Below are positions 1-4,621 of a stretch of DNA of 5,673 nucleotides, piece by piece. Numbering within the stretch: position 1 is the stretch's first letter; every line of letters starts with the position of its first letter. A model generated the notes under the pieces. It searched no databases. It saw only the letters and a list, made by a program, of their open reading frames with translations, and was not told the DNA's origin. Source of the stretch: Deltaproteobacteria bacterium (GTDB taxonomy: Bacteria > Desulfobacterota_B > Binatia > UBA9968); the NCBI GenBank assembly GCA_030620935.1, contig JAUXIP010000158.1, forward strand, positions 1-5,673, read 5' to 3'. Position numbers and translations under genes: made by a program.

Positions 1-18
1 ATCTAGATCCACTATCAT
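1..18 (-). CDS. Start of an unidentified gene running off the left edge (partial, six codons)
   Basis: An ATG at 16-18 on the minus strand opens a frame reading M-I-V-D-L-D before the window ends. It is preceded by a clear Shine-Dalgarno sequence, AAAGGAG, at 26-32 with a 7-nt spacer. The start lies 14 nt beyond the stop codon of the substrate-binding protein gene on the same strand, so the two are probably co-transcribed. Six residues are too few to identify a product. A transporter partner or a substrate-processing enzyme would fit the position, but that is only inference. Confidence 0.55.
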
Positions 19-25
19 AAAAGCA

Positions 26-32
26 CTCCTTT
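26..32 (-). promoter_or_regulatory. Ribosome binding site of the left-edge gene
   Basis: AAAGGAG on the minus strand sits 7 nt before the ATG at 16-18 and just after the TAG of the upstream gene at 33-35. It is the main reason to believe that a second gene begins here. Confidence 0.6.
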
Positions 33-1043
33 CTATTGTGCTTTCAGGAATGTTTTCCGAAATTCCGCCTCGTATTCCTTGTACCTGGGAAAATAGTCCG
101 CCCAATCGATCCTGCCCAATTTCAGCTTGGTGATCCGGTCAAGGAGCGGAGCAAGGTCCGACCGGGTAACATTCCTACCTAAACTCCTCATTACTGTCTG
201 CCCTTCCCGCGAAAGAATATAGTCAATAAATAGCCGCCCCACATTCGGATGTGGCGACTTATTGGGCAACGCAACACCATTGGCAGGATTCGGAATGACC
301 GGTTCGATAGCCACCCAATCAATCGGCGCCCCTTTCTGAATTAAACTGTACGCGGTGTTGTCTCGCAGAGTCATGAGCAAAGAAAACTCTCCGGCGGCCA
401 GCAGCTGGGCCAACAAGGTATGACCGCGGCGTACGTGAATTTGCTGCTTAGCAAACTGTTGCATAAACTCTTTCCCTTTAGCTTCGCCCAAAAGATGGAT
501 TTGAGTGATGTACCACTCTACATACGTTGGATCCAACCCTATCGTTCCCTTCCACTTGGGATCAAGAAGATCCTGATGGTTCCTGGGTGCCTGGTCGGCT
601 GGAACCAATGTTTTGTTATAACCAATCAGCTCGAGATTCGCATAAATCCCTGTCCAATGACCATCCTTATCTTTATAGATATCTCGGATATGCTTTCTCT
701 CGGGCGACTCATAATGACGGAAAAAACCGCTCTTTTTTAGCTGGAAACTCTCGGCACCGCTTATCTGGTACACATCGGCCAGGTGAACCCCAGCCCTTAC
801 CTCGGCAGCGATTTTTTGAGCTAATTTATCACCTCCGGCGCGATAGTAGCTGACTTTGATAAAAGGGTACTTCTCTTCGAAGTTCTTGATGACGGTCTGC
901 ATGTGGACTATCTGCATGGTTCCGTAGAGCATCAACTCCCCCTCTGTCTTTGCTTTCTCAATCCAAGGAGACTGAGCCGCCCAACTAGTGGAACTGCAGG
1001 CAAAAATGACAACAGAAACCAAAATGGTATAGAGTGTATTCAT
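33..1043 (-). CDS. Periplasmic substrate-binding protein of an ABC transporter (iron/family-1 type)
   Basis: This encodes a 336-residue secreted solute receptor that should hand its ligand to an inner-membrane ABC importer. Residues 1-23 form a signal peptide: a short polar start, a hydrophobic core (ILVSVVIFA) and a likely signal peptidase I site after S-W-A or W-A-A. The mature part has the family pattern: an EGELMLYG strand near 35, KWKGTIGLDP near 163-172, RRGHTLLAQLLAAGEF at 205-220 and SPHPN..RLFIDYILSREGQ at 263-282. This resembles the Fe3+/family-1 binding proteins (FbpA-like, similar length) that are abundant in environmental Deltaproteobacteria and relatives. The ligand cannot be read from the sequence, and iron, other metals or small organic anions are possible. 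The reading frame stays open to 1175. I chose the ATG at 1043 because AGGAGGT lies 6 nt upstream and the signal peptide begins there. No permease or ATPase gene is visible, though another gene starts 14 nt downstream. Confidence 0.88.
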   Translation of the reverse strand: MNTLYTILVSVVIFACSSTSWAAQSPWIEKAKTEGELMLYGTMQIVHMQTVIKNFEEKYPFIKVSYYRAGGDKLAQKIAAEVRAGVHLADVYQISGAESFQLKKSGFFRHYESPERKHIRDIYKDKDGHWTGIYANLELIGYNKTLVPADQAPRNHQDLLDPKWKGTIGLDPTYVEWYITQIHLLGEAKGKEFMQQFAKQQIHVRRGHTLLAQLLAAGEFSLLMTLRDNTAYSLIQKGAPIDWVAIEPVIPNPANGVALPNKSPHPNVGRLFIDYILSREGQTVMRSLGRNVTRSDLAPLLDRITKLKLGRIDWADYFPRYKEYEAEFRKTFLKAQ

Positions 1044-1049
1044 GAATGC

Positions 1050-1056
1050 ACCTCCT
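1050..1056 (-). promoter_or_regulatory. Ribosome binding site that fixes the start of the substrate-binding protein
   Basis: AGGAGGT on the minus strand lies 6 nt before the ATG at 1041-1043. It is a near-perfect Shine-Dalgarno sequence. Upstream in-frame ATG codons (1175, 1151, 1127) have no comparable site and would bury the signal peptide. Confidence 0.85.
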
Positions 1057-1146
1057 AATTCCCGAAGTTTCTCCTCGGTGATGATCACTCGTGGGTCAAA
1101 CCCCGTTAACTGTGGCCTAGCTATCATGTTCTCGTGTAATCTGCCA

Positions 1147-1175
1147 CTCATAAATCGACCCGGAAGCAAGGTCAA
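1147..1175 (-). promoter_or_regulatory. Possible leftward promoter for the substrate-binding protein gene
   Basis: On the minus strand TTGACC (1170-1175) and TATGAG (1147-1152) are separated by 17 bp, a fair match to sigma-70 -35 and -10 boxes. It would give a leader of about 95-100 nt before the ATG at 1043. The -10 box matches only four of six consensus positions, so this is tentative. It lies back to back with the rightward promoter at 1192-1218. Confidence 0.35.
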
Positions 1176-1191
1176 TAGAGATTCGGTAAAC

Positions 1192-1218
1192 TTGACATTC
1201 GATAGGATGGTGTATAAT
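1192..1218 (+). promoter_or_regulatory. Sigma-70-type promoter of the rhodanese-MoeB gene
   Basis: A perfect -35 box TTGACA (1192-1197) and a perfect -10 box TATAAT (1213-1218) are 15 bp apart, which is shorter than the ideal 17. Reading the -10 as ATAATT gives 16 bp. Transcription should begin at about 1224-1227, leaving a leader of nearly 60 nt before the ATG at 1283. Perfect boxes suggest high basal strength. The palindrome that follows at once suggests this strength is held in check. Confidence 0.7.
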
Positions 1219-1219
1219 T

Positions 1220-1236
1220 TAGACCTTTAAGGTCTA
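1220..1236. promoter_or_regulatory. Perfect 17-bp palindrome at the expected transcription start: candidate operator
   Basis: TAGACCTTTAAGGTCTA has two perfect 8-bp arms (TAGACCTT and AAGGTCTA) around a central T. It begins two bases after the -10 box and covers the expected start site, where a bound dimeric repressor would block RNA polymerase. I could not assign it to a known repressor family, and no regulator gene is visible in the window. A 5'-end RNA hairpin is a weaker alternative, because the single-base centre would force the inner pairs open. Confidence 0.5.
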
Positions 1237-1272
1237 GATCATAGCAGATATCGAGACAATACGAGAAGATAG

Positions 1273-1278
1273 AGGAGG
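1273..1278 (+). promoter_or_regulatory. Ribosome binding site of the rhodanese-MoeB gene
   Basis: AGGAGG lies 4 nt before the ATG at 1283-1285, separated by four A residues. The consensus is perfect and the spacing slightly short. It supports the chosen start. Confidence 0.8.
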
Positions 1279-1282
1279 AAAA

Positions 1283-2461
1283 ATGGCGAAGACCTTCAAG
1301 GAGCTCATGGATCACGCCAGAAAAGAAATCACGGAGGTTTCTGTTCAAGAAGCCATGGACCTTCTGGCAAAAAATGGGACCTATCTCCTGTTGGACGTCC
1401 GGGAAAAAGATGAGTATCGGGAAGGCCACCTGGAGGGTGCCGTCTCACTACCTCGCGGTTTTCTCGAGATCAAGGTTGAACAGACCGTTCCTGACACATC
1501 AACGCCTATCATCGCCTACTGCGCTGGCGGAACCCGCTCGCTCTTGGCAGCCAAAGATCTGAAGGAAATGGGTTATCAAAACGTGCTTTCCATGGCCGGC
1601 GGATACACGGCTTGGAAAACCGCGGGCTATAACTGGGTTCAGGATTATCAATTCACACCTGAACAGCTGACCCGATATAGCCGCCACTTCCTTCTACCGG
1701 AAGTAGGCGAAGAGGGCCAGGCCAAGCTTCTCAAGGCGAAGGTGCTTTTAATCGGGGCCGGAGGACTAGGCTCTCCGTCGGCTTATTATCTCGCAGCGGC
1801 CGGCGTAGGAACCCTGGGGATCGTCGACAATGACGTGGTCGATCTTTCCAATCTCCAAAGACAGATTCTTCACACAAACGATAGAGTCGGGATGCCTAAA
1901 ACCGAGTCCGCCCAATTAACGCTTCAGGCGCTCAATCCCGATGTTCATGTTATTCCGTACCAGGATAAACTGACGTCTGAGAACATCATGGAGATCATCA
2001 AGGACTATGACATTATTGTCGATGGATGCGATAATTTCCCCACACGCTATCTGGTCAATGACGCCTGCGTGCTGACTAAAACACCAAACGTGCACGGAAG
2101 CATCTTCCAGTTTGAAGGCCAGGCATCGGTCTTTTATCCCGGCAAGGGACCCTGCTATCGCTGCCTCTATCCCGAACCTCCCCCTGCCGACATGGCGCCG
2201 AGTTGCCAAGAGGCCGGGGTGCTGGGAGTCCTCCCTGGACTGATAGGGGTGATTCAGGCTTTGGAAACCATTAAGCTGATCTTGGGAAAGGGAGAAACCC
2301 TTGTAGGACGCTTGCTCTGCTTCAACACCTTGACCATGGAGATCACAACGCTTAATCTCAAGTCTGATCCCGGTTGCCCCATGTGCGGGGATAAGCCGAC
2401 TATTAAAAAGCTTATCGATTACGAAGAATTCTGTAACCTACGGGCCGCTCATGCGGCCTAG
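1283..2461 (+). CDS. moeB: Rhodanese-MoeB/ThiF fusion: sulfur-carrier adenylyltransferase
   Basis: This 392-residue cytoplasmic enzyme joins two parts of a sulfur-relay pathway. Residues about 15-118 form a rhodanese domain with LLLDVRE at 35-41, GHLEGA at 48-53 and the active loop CAGGTR at 80-85. Cys80 would carry the persulfide. Residues about 128-370 form an E1-like MoeB/ThiF domain: YSRHFLLPEVG at 132-142, ATP loop GAGGLG at 158-163, NLQRQ at 190-194, DGCDN at 247-251 and the conserved Cys308 in SCQEAGVLG. Two zinc pairs are present, Cys291/Cys294 and Cys365/Cys368. In the family, this domain adenylates the C-terminal Gly-Gly of MoaD, ThiS or CysO-like carriers so that they become thiocarboxylates. 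The rhodanese domain is N-terminal, the reverse of MOCS3/Uba4 and MoeZ. All key residues are present. No carrier gene is nearby, so molybdopterin, thiamine and cysteine synthesis all remain possible and the symbol is provisional. The gene has its own promoter and stands alone, convergent with rluB. Confidence 0.9.
   Translation: MAKTFKELMDHARKEITEVSVQEAMDLLAKNGTYLLLDVREKDEYREGHLEGAVSLPRGFLEIKVEQTVPDTSTPIIAYCAGGTRSLLAAKDLKEMGYQNVLSMAGGYTAWKTAGYNWVQDYQFTPEQLTRYSRHFLLPEVGEEGQAKLLKAKVLLIGAGGLGSPSAYYLAAAGVGTLGIVDNDVVDLSNLQRQILHTNDRVGMPKTESAQLTLQALNPDVHVIPYQDKLTSENIMEIIKDYDIIVDGCDNFPTRYLVNDACVLTKTPNVHGSIFQFEGQASVFYPGKGPCYRCLYPEPPPADMAPSCQEAGVLGVLPGLIGVIQALETIKLILGKGETLVGRLLCFNTLTMEITTLNLKSDPGCPMCGDKPTIKKLIDYEEFCNLRAAHAA
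2443..2458. other. GC-rich hairpin over the last codons of the rhodanese-MoeB gene
   Basis: GGCCGC (2443-2448) and GCGGCC (2453-2458) pair perfectly across a TCAT loop, ending where the two convergent stop codons begin. For rluB transcripts it lies just past the stop and could form the 3' end structure of the leftward operon. It has no U-rich tail, so factor-independent termination from it alone is doubtful. Confidence 0.4.
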
Positions 2462-3261
2462 ACAAGCCGTTTCCCCGGCTGAAGAAAGGCCGACCTTGAG
2501 TCGGCCTTTCGTATTTTATGCGGCCTCTCTTCTCCACGACCCATCCCCACGACTTTTTTTAGAGCGCCTATCTCCTCCCTTGAAAGCGGCCGCATTTGCC
2601 CTACCGGAAGGGATCCAAGAGTGATCGGCCCCAGGCGTGTGCGCTCCAGCTTTTCGACAAAATAGCCTAGGGCCCGAAACATCCGGCGGACCTCGCGATT
2701 GCGCCCTTCATGAATCTCCACGTCGAGCCAGGCATTTTTCCTTAAGAGCTTCCGAACCGTCACCCTGGCGGGAGCGGTCATTCCATCTCCCAGCCGAATG
2801 CCTCGGCGCAGGCGCTCCAGCTCACTCTCGGACAGGCGCCCGCTGATTTTGACTCGATAAACTTTTGTAATGCCATACCGCGGGTGACTCAGCCGCTGAG
2901 CCAAAGCCCCGTCATTGGTCAACAGAAGAAGTCCGGAGGAGTTAAAGTCCAGCCTCCCGACCGGGAAAAGACGTCCCCGCCTACCCAGAGCCTCCAGCCA
3001 CGCGCCTAAGTTCGGGCGGCCCTCGGGATCCTCCATCGTCGTAAGAAGACCGGTTGGCTTGTGAAATAAAAAATAGCGAGGCGAGGATTGAGAAATGAGT
3101 TTGCCGTCAACTTTAATTTTGTCCCTGCCGGGTTCAGCCTGAGAGCCCAATTTTTTGACCACCACCCCATTCACCGTCACCCGTCCCTCTTGAATCCACC
3201 GCTCCGCTTCCCGTCTCGATGCCACCCCTGCCCGGGAAAGAATTTTCTGCAAGCGCTCCAT
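2458..3261 (-). CDS. rluB: 23S rRNA pseudouridine synthase of the RsuA/RluB family
   Basis: This 267-residue enzyme should convert a uridine in 23S rRNA to pseudouridine. Residues 1-50 form the S4 RNA-binding domain (MERLQKILSRAGVASRREAE, then GRVTVNG at 26-32). The catalytic domain follows, with FHKPTGLLTT near 66-75, the active-site motif GRLDFNSSGLLLLTNDG at 102-118 with catalytic Asp105, YRVKISG at 135-141, and HEGRNREVRRM at 184-194. Length and motifs fit RluB; RluE, RluF or RsuA specificity cannot be excluded by eye. The start is firm: only one base separates it from the scpB stop, and there is no other start codon between the ATG and an in-frame TGA at 3289-3291. No good Shine-Dalgarno sequence precedes it, so coupled translation from scpB is likely. 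The basic tail of about 28 residues is encoded partly by a hairpin that reads as the terminator of the opposing gene, and its stop codon shares CTAG with that gene's stop. Confidence 0.92.
   Translation of the reverse strand: MERLQKILSRAGVASRREAERWIQEGRVTVNGVVVKKLGSQAEPGRDKIKVDGKLISQSSPRYFLFHKPTGLLTTMEDPEGRPNLGAWLEALGRRGRLFPVGRLDFNSSGLLLLTNDGALAQRLSHPRYGITKVYRVKISGRLSESELERLRRGIRLGDGMTAPARVTVRKLLRKNAWLDVEIHEGRNREVRRMFRALGYFVEKLERTRLGPITLGSLPVGQMRPLSREEIGALKKVVGMGRGEERPHKIRKADSRSAFLQPGKRLV
2465..2480. other. Small hairpin between the convergent stops and the main terminator
   Basis: AGCCG (2465-2469) and CGGCT (2476-2480) form a 5-bp stem with a 6-nt loop. It lies between the larger hairpins at 2443-2458 and 2484-2510 and may add to the structured 3' end of the rhodanese-MoeB transcript. 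It is weak by itself. Confidence 0.25.
2484..2517 (+). terminator. Probable intrinsic terminator of the rhodanese-MoeB gene, inside rluB
   Basis: GAAAGGCCGAC (2484-2494) and GTCGGCCTTTC (2500-2510) form a perfect 11-bp stem with the 5-nt loop CTTGA. A GTA and four T residues follow on the plus strand. It begins 23 bases after the stop codon at 2459-2461. The tail is weaker than ideal. On the minus strand the stem is followed by TTCAGCC, not a T-run, so it should not stop the leftward operon before rluB is complete. The hairpin falls within the last 20 codons of rluB. Confidence 0.65.
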
Positions 3262-3262
3262 C

Positions 3263-3835
3263 CTACTCGTCCATTGTCTCGGGCGGGGTCACCTCCTCAG
3301 AAACTTGGAGACGGGCCATTTCTTCCATTTCTTTGAGAGTGGGTAAATTGCTGAGGTCCTTGAGATTGAACGTCTCTAAAAATTCGGCCGTGGTACCGTA
3401 CAGAAAAGGTCTGCCGGGAACATCCTTGCGGGCAACGATCCGCACCATGCGACGCTCCAAAAGAGTGGATAAAACCCCATCGACGTCTACCCCGCGGATC
3501 GCCTCGATCTCCGCGCGGGTAATGGGCTGTTTGTAAGCGATGATCGCCAGAGTCTCCAGCATCGGACGCGTCATGCGTGCGGCCCGCCCCTGAAGCAGGT
3601 TTTTGATCCAATCGGCATTTTCCCTGGGAGTCCTCAACTGATACCCTCCTGCCACCTCCACGACGCGAAAACCCCGGCCTGCCGTTTCATATTCGGCTCC
3701 CAGTTCTTCCAAGACGGAAAGAACCTTTTCTTTCTCAACTTCTGCGATAACCTCACCGATGCGACGCGACGTTAAGGGGGTCTCGGTCACAAAGAGCAAA
3801 CTTTCGAGGATAGACTTTAATCGATCACGCTCCAT
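3263..3835 (-). CDS. scpB: Segregation and condensation protein B
   Basis: This 190-residue protein is a subunit of the SMC-ScpA-ScpB complex that compacts and segregates the chromosome. As a dimer it binds the middle of the ScpA kleisin. The first winged-helix domain spans about residues 1-80 (LKSILESLLFVTETPLT, then GFRVVEVAGGYQLRT at 55-69). The second spans about 88-160, with LETLAIIAYKQPITRAEIEAIRG at 93-115 and PGRPFLYGTTAEFLE at 140-154. The end (LSNLPTL) is typical of the family. The frame extends seven codons further to an ATG at 3856, but that start has no ribosome binding site. The ATG at 3833-3835 has AAGGAGA 5 nt upstream and gives the usual family N-terminus. It overlaps the end of scpA by 11 bp, which points to translational coupling and matched dosage of the two partners. 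The gene abuts rluB with a 1-nt gap. Confidence 0.95.
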   Translation of the reverse strand: MERDRLKSILESLLFVTETPLTSRRIGEVIAEVEKEKVLSVLEELGAEYETAGRGFRVVEVAGGYQLRTPRENADWIKNLLQGRAARMTRPMLETLAIIAYKQPITRAEIEAIRGVDVDGVLSTLLERRMVRIVARKDVPGRPFLYGTTAEFLETFNLKDLSNLPTLKEMEEMARLQVSEEVTPPETMDE

Positions 3836-4595
3836 GCCCGTCTCCTTCGATCTCATGCCCGGCCACTCTGGTCTGAATTTCCTCTAAAGTCCCAGCCAGC
3901 TCCATCATGATGGGCCCCTCCTGCTCTTCCTGTCGGATTCTAATGGCCCGGATCCTAACCAGCTCCAAAACGGCGAGAAACGTAACGACGACTTCCATGC
4001 TGGAAGTCGCATGCACAAAGAGAGACTGAAAAACCAGTTTTCCCTTTTGGCGCAGATCGTCCAGGACAAGATTCATTTTCTCACGCAAGGATATCTTTTC
4101 AAGAATAACCTCATGGGCGCTGTCTTTCGGCAACCTTTCCAGGACATCACGCAAGGCTGAAATCAAATCGAAAAGAGAAAGCCCCTCGAAACCGACGGAT
4201 TCAGCTTCCTCCGGGACTTCCGAGGAACGGACAAAGACATCTCTCCTGAGAATCTCCCGGCCCTCGAGCTCTTCTGCGGCCTCTTTGAATCTTTGGTACT
4301 CCATTAGCCGGCGGATCAACTCCTCCCTGGGATCTCCTTCTTCTTCCTCCTCTTCTTCCTCTTCACCTGCAGGAAGTAACATTCTCGATTTGATGTGAAT
4401 CAAGGTCGCCGCCATCACCAGGAACTCGCCGGCCACATCCAGATTCAAACCCTGCATCAGCTCTAAAGTGGCCAGGTACTGCTCCGTGATCATCGCAATC
4501 GGGACATCCGCAATACTGACCTCATTCTTTTTAATGAGGTGGAGCAAGAGATCCAGGGGACCTTCGAAGATTTCGAGCTGTACTTGGGCACTCAT
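3825..4595 (-). CDS. scpA: Segregation and condensation protein A (kleisin)
   Basis: This 256-residue kleisin bridges the heads of the SMC dimer in the bacterial condensin complex. The N-terminal domain opens with the signature FEGPLDLLLHLI at 10-21, followed by helices through GEFLVMAATLIHIKSRMLLP at 56-75, which the family uses to contact the SMC neck. A run of nine glutamates at 78-86 makes an acidic linker. The middle helices (RRLMEYQRFKEAAEEL near 95-110) bind ScpB in known complexes. The C-terminal winged helix at about 180-230 (FQSLFVHATSSMEVVVTFLAVLELV) would cap the other SMC head. Length is normal and nothing essential is missing. The gene follows trpS by 24 nt. It has no Shine-Dalgarno sequence at standard spacing: the nearest AGGAG overlaps the trpS stop 21 nt upstream, and the gap between is an inverted-repeat cluster. 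smc is not in the window. Confidence 0.95.
   Translation of the reverse strand: MSAQVQLEIFEGPLDLLLHLIKKNEVSIADVPIAMITEQYLATLELMQGLNLDVAGEFLVMAATLIHIKSRMLLPAGEEEEEEEEEGDPREELIRRLMEYQRFKEAAEELEGREILRRDVFVRSSEVPEEAESVGFEGLSLFDLISALRDVLERLPKDSAHEVILEKISLREKMNLVLDDLRQKGKLVFQSLFVHATSSMEVVVTFLAVLELVRIRAIRIRQEEQEGPIMMELAGTLEEIQTRVAGHEIEGDGHGA
3841..3847 (-). promoter_or_regulatory. Ribosome binding site deciding the scpB start
   Basis: AAGGAGA on the minus strand lies 5 nt before the ATG at 3833-3835, inside the end of scpA. The alternative ATG at 3856 is preceded only by a GC-rich stretch without purine-rich complementarity. Confidence 0.75.
4338..4364 (-). repeat. GAA/GAG triplet run encoding nine glutamates in ScpA
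   Basis: Nine consecutive Glu codons, a mix of GAA and GAG, encode residues 78-86 of ScpA. They sit between the N-terminal SMC-binding domain and the ScpB-binding helices. Acidic linkers here vary in length within the family. The purine-only tract could expand or contract by whole codons without breaking the frame. Confidence 0.8.
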
Positions 4596-4621
4596 GATTC
4601 TTCAGAGAATCCGATTCTCCT
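4596..4621 (-). promoter_or_regulatory. Overlapping inverted repeats between trpS and scpA: possible translational switch
   Basis: In the mRNA sense, AGGAG (4621-4617) is followed by GAATC, GATTCT and AGAATC elements and then the scpA ATG (4595-4593). One hairpin pairs GAGAAT (4619-4614) with ATTCTC (4610-4605) around CGG and would trap most of AGGAG. A second pairs GATTCT (4611-4606) with AGAATC (4601-4596) around CTGA. It would shorten the effective distance from AGGAG to the ATG from 21 nt to about 5 nt. The two share bases and cannot coexist. The pairing is visible in the sequence; the regulatory role is inference. Confidence 0.4.

Noticed and set aside
420..853. Overlapping open frames on the plus strand within the substrate-binding protein gene, and similar frames opposite trpS, scpA and rluB
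   Set aside because: They lie antisense to or out of frame with strongly conserved genes, show no domain signature or good ribosome binding site, and have the composition expected of shadows.
956..1043. Lipoprotein signal (I-F-A-C at residues 13-16) in the substrate-binding protein
   Set aside because: The cysteine context is a poor lipobox because of the Phe at -2, and a better signal peptidase I site follows within a few residues. It cannot be fully excluded.
1078..1110. Short inverted repeats (GTGAT-G-ATCAC and GGG-TCAAA-CCC) in the leader of the substrate-binding protein gene
   Set aside because: The stems are only 3-5 bp, without a recognisable riboswitch core or terminator tail. They are no more than expected by chance.
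1044..1175. 44-codon in-frame extension upstream of the substrate-binding protein start
   Set aside because: It would bury the signal peptide, has no ribosome binding site at its ATG codons, and overlaps the likely leftward promoter. The ATG at 1043 has AGGAGGT 6 nt upstream.
1233..1240. TCTAGATC occurring both here and at 2-9
   Set aside because: This is an 8-bp match containing the palindrome TCTAGA. Flanking bases differ and it is likely chance; the copy at 2-9 is in coding sequence.
3289..3297. Strong AGGAGGTGA on the minus strand upstream of rluB
   Set aside because: It lies 27 nt before the rluB ATG, too far to serve it, and its own TGA closes the rluB frame. The only nearer ATG is in the scpB frame, three codons before its stop. 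I see no stem that would bridge the gap, so it is probably a coding coincidence.
3836..3856. Seven-codon longer start for scpB
   Set aside because: No Shine-Dalgarno sequence precedes the ATG at 3856, while the ATG at 3835 has AAGGAGA 5 nt upstream and gives the usual family N-terminus.
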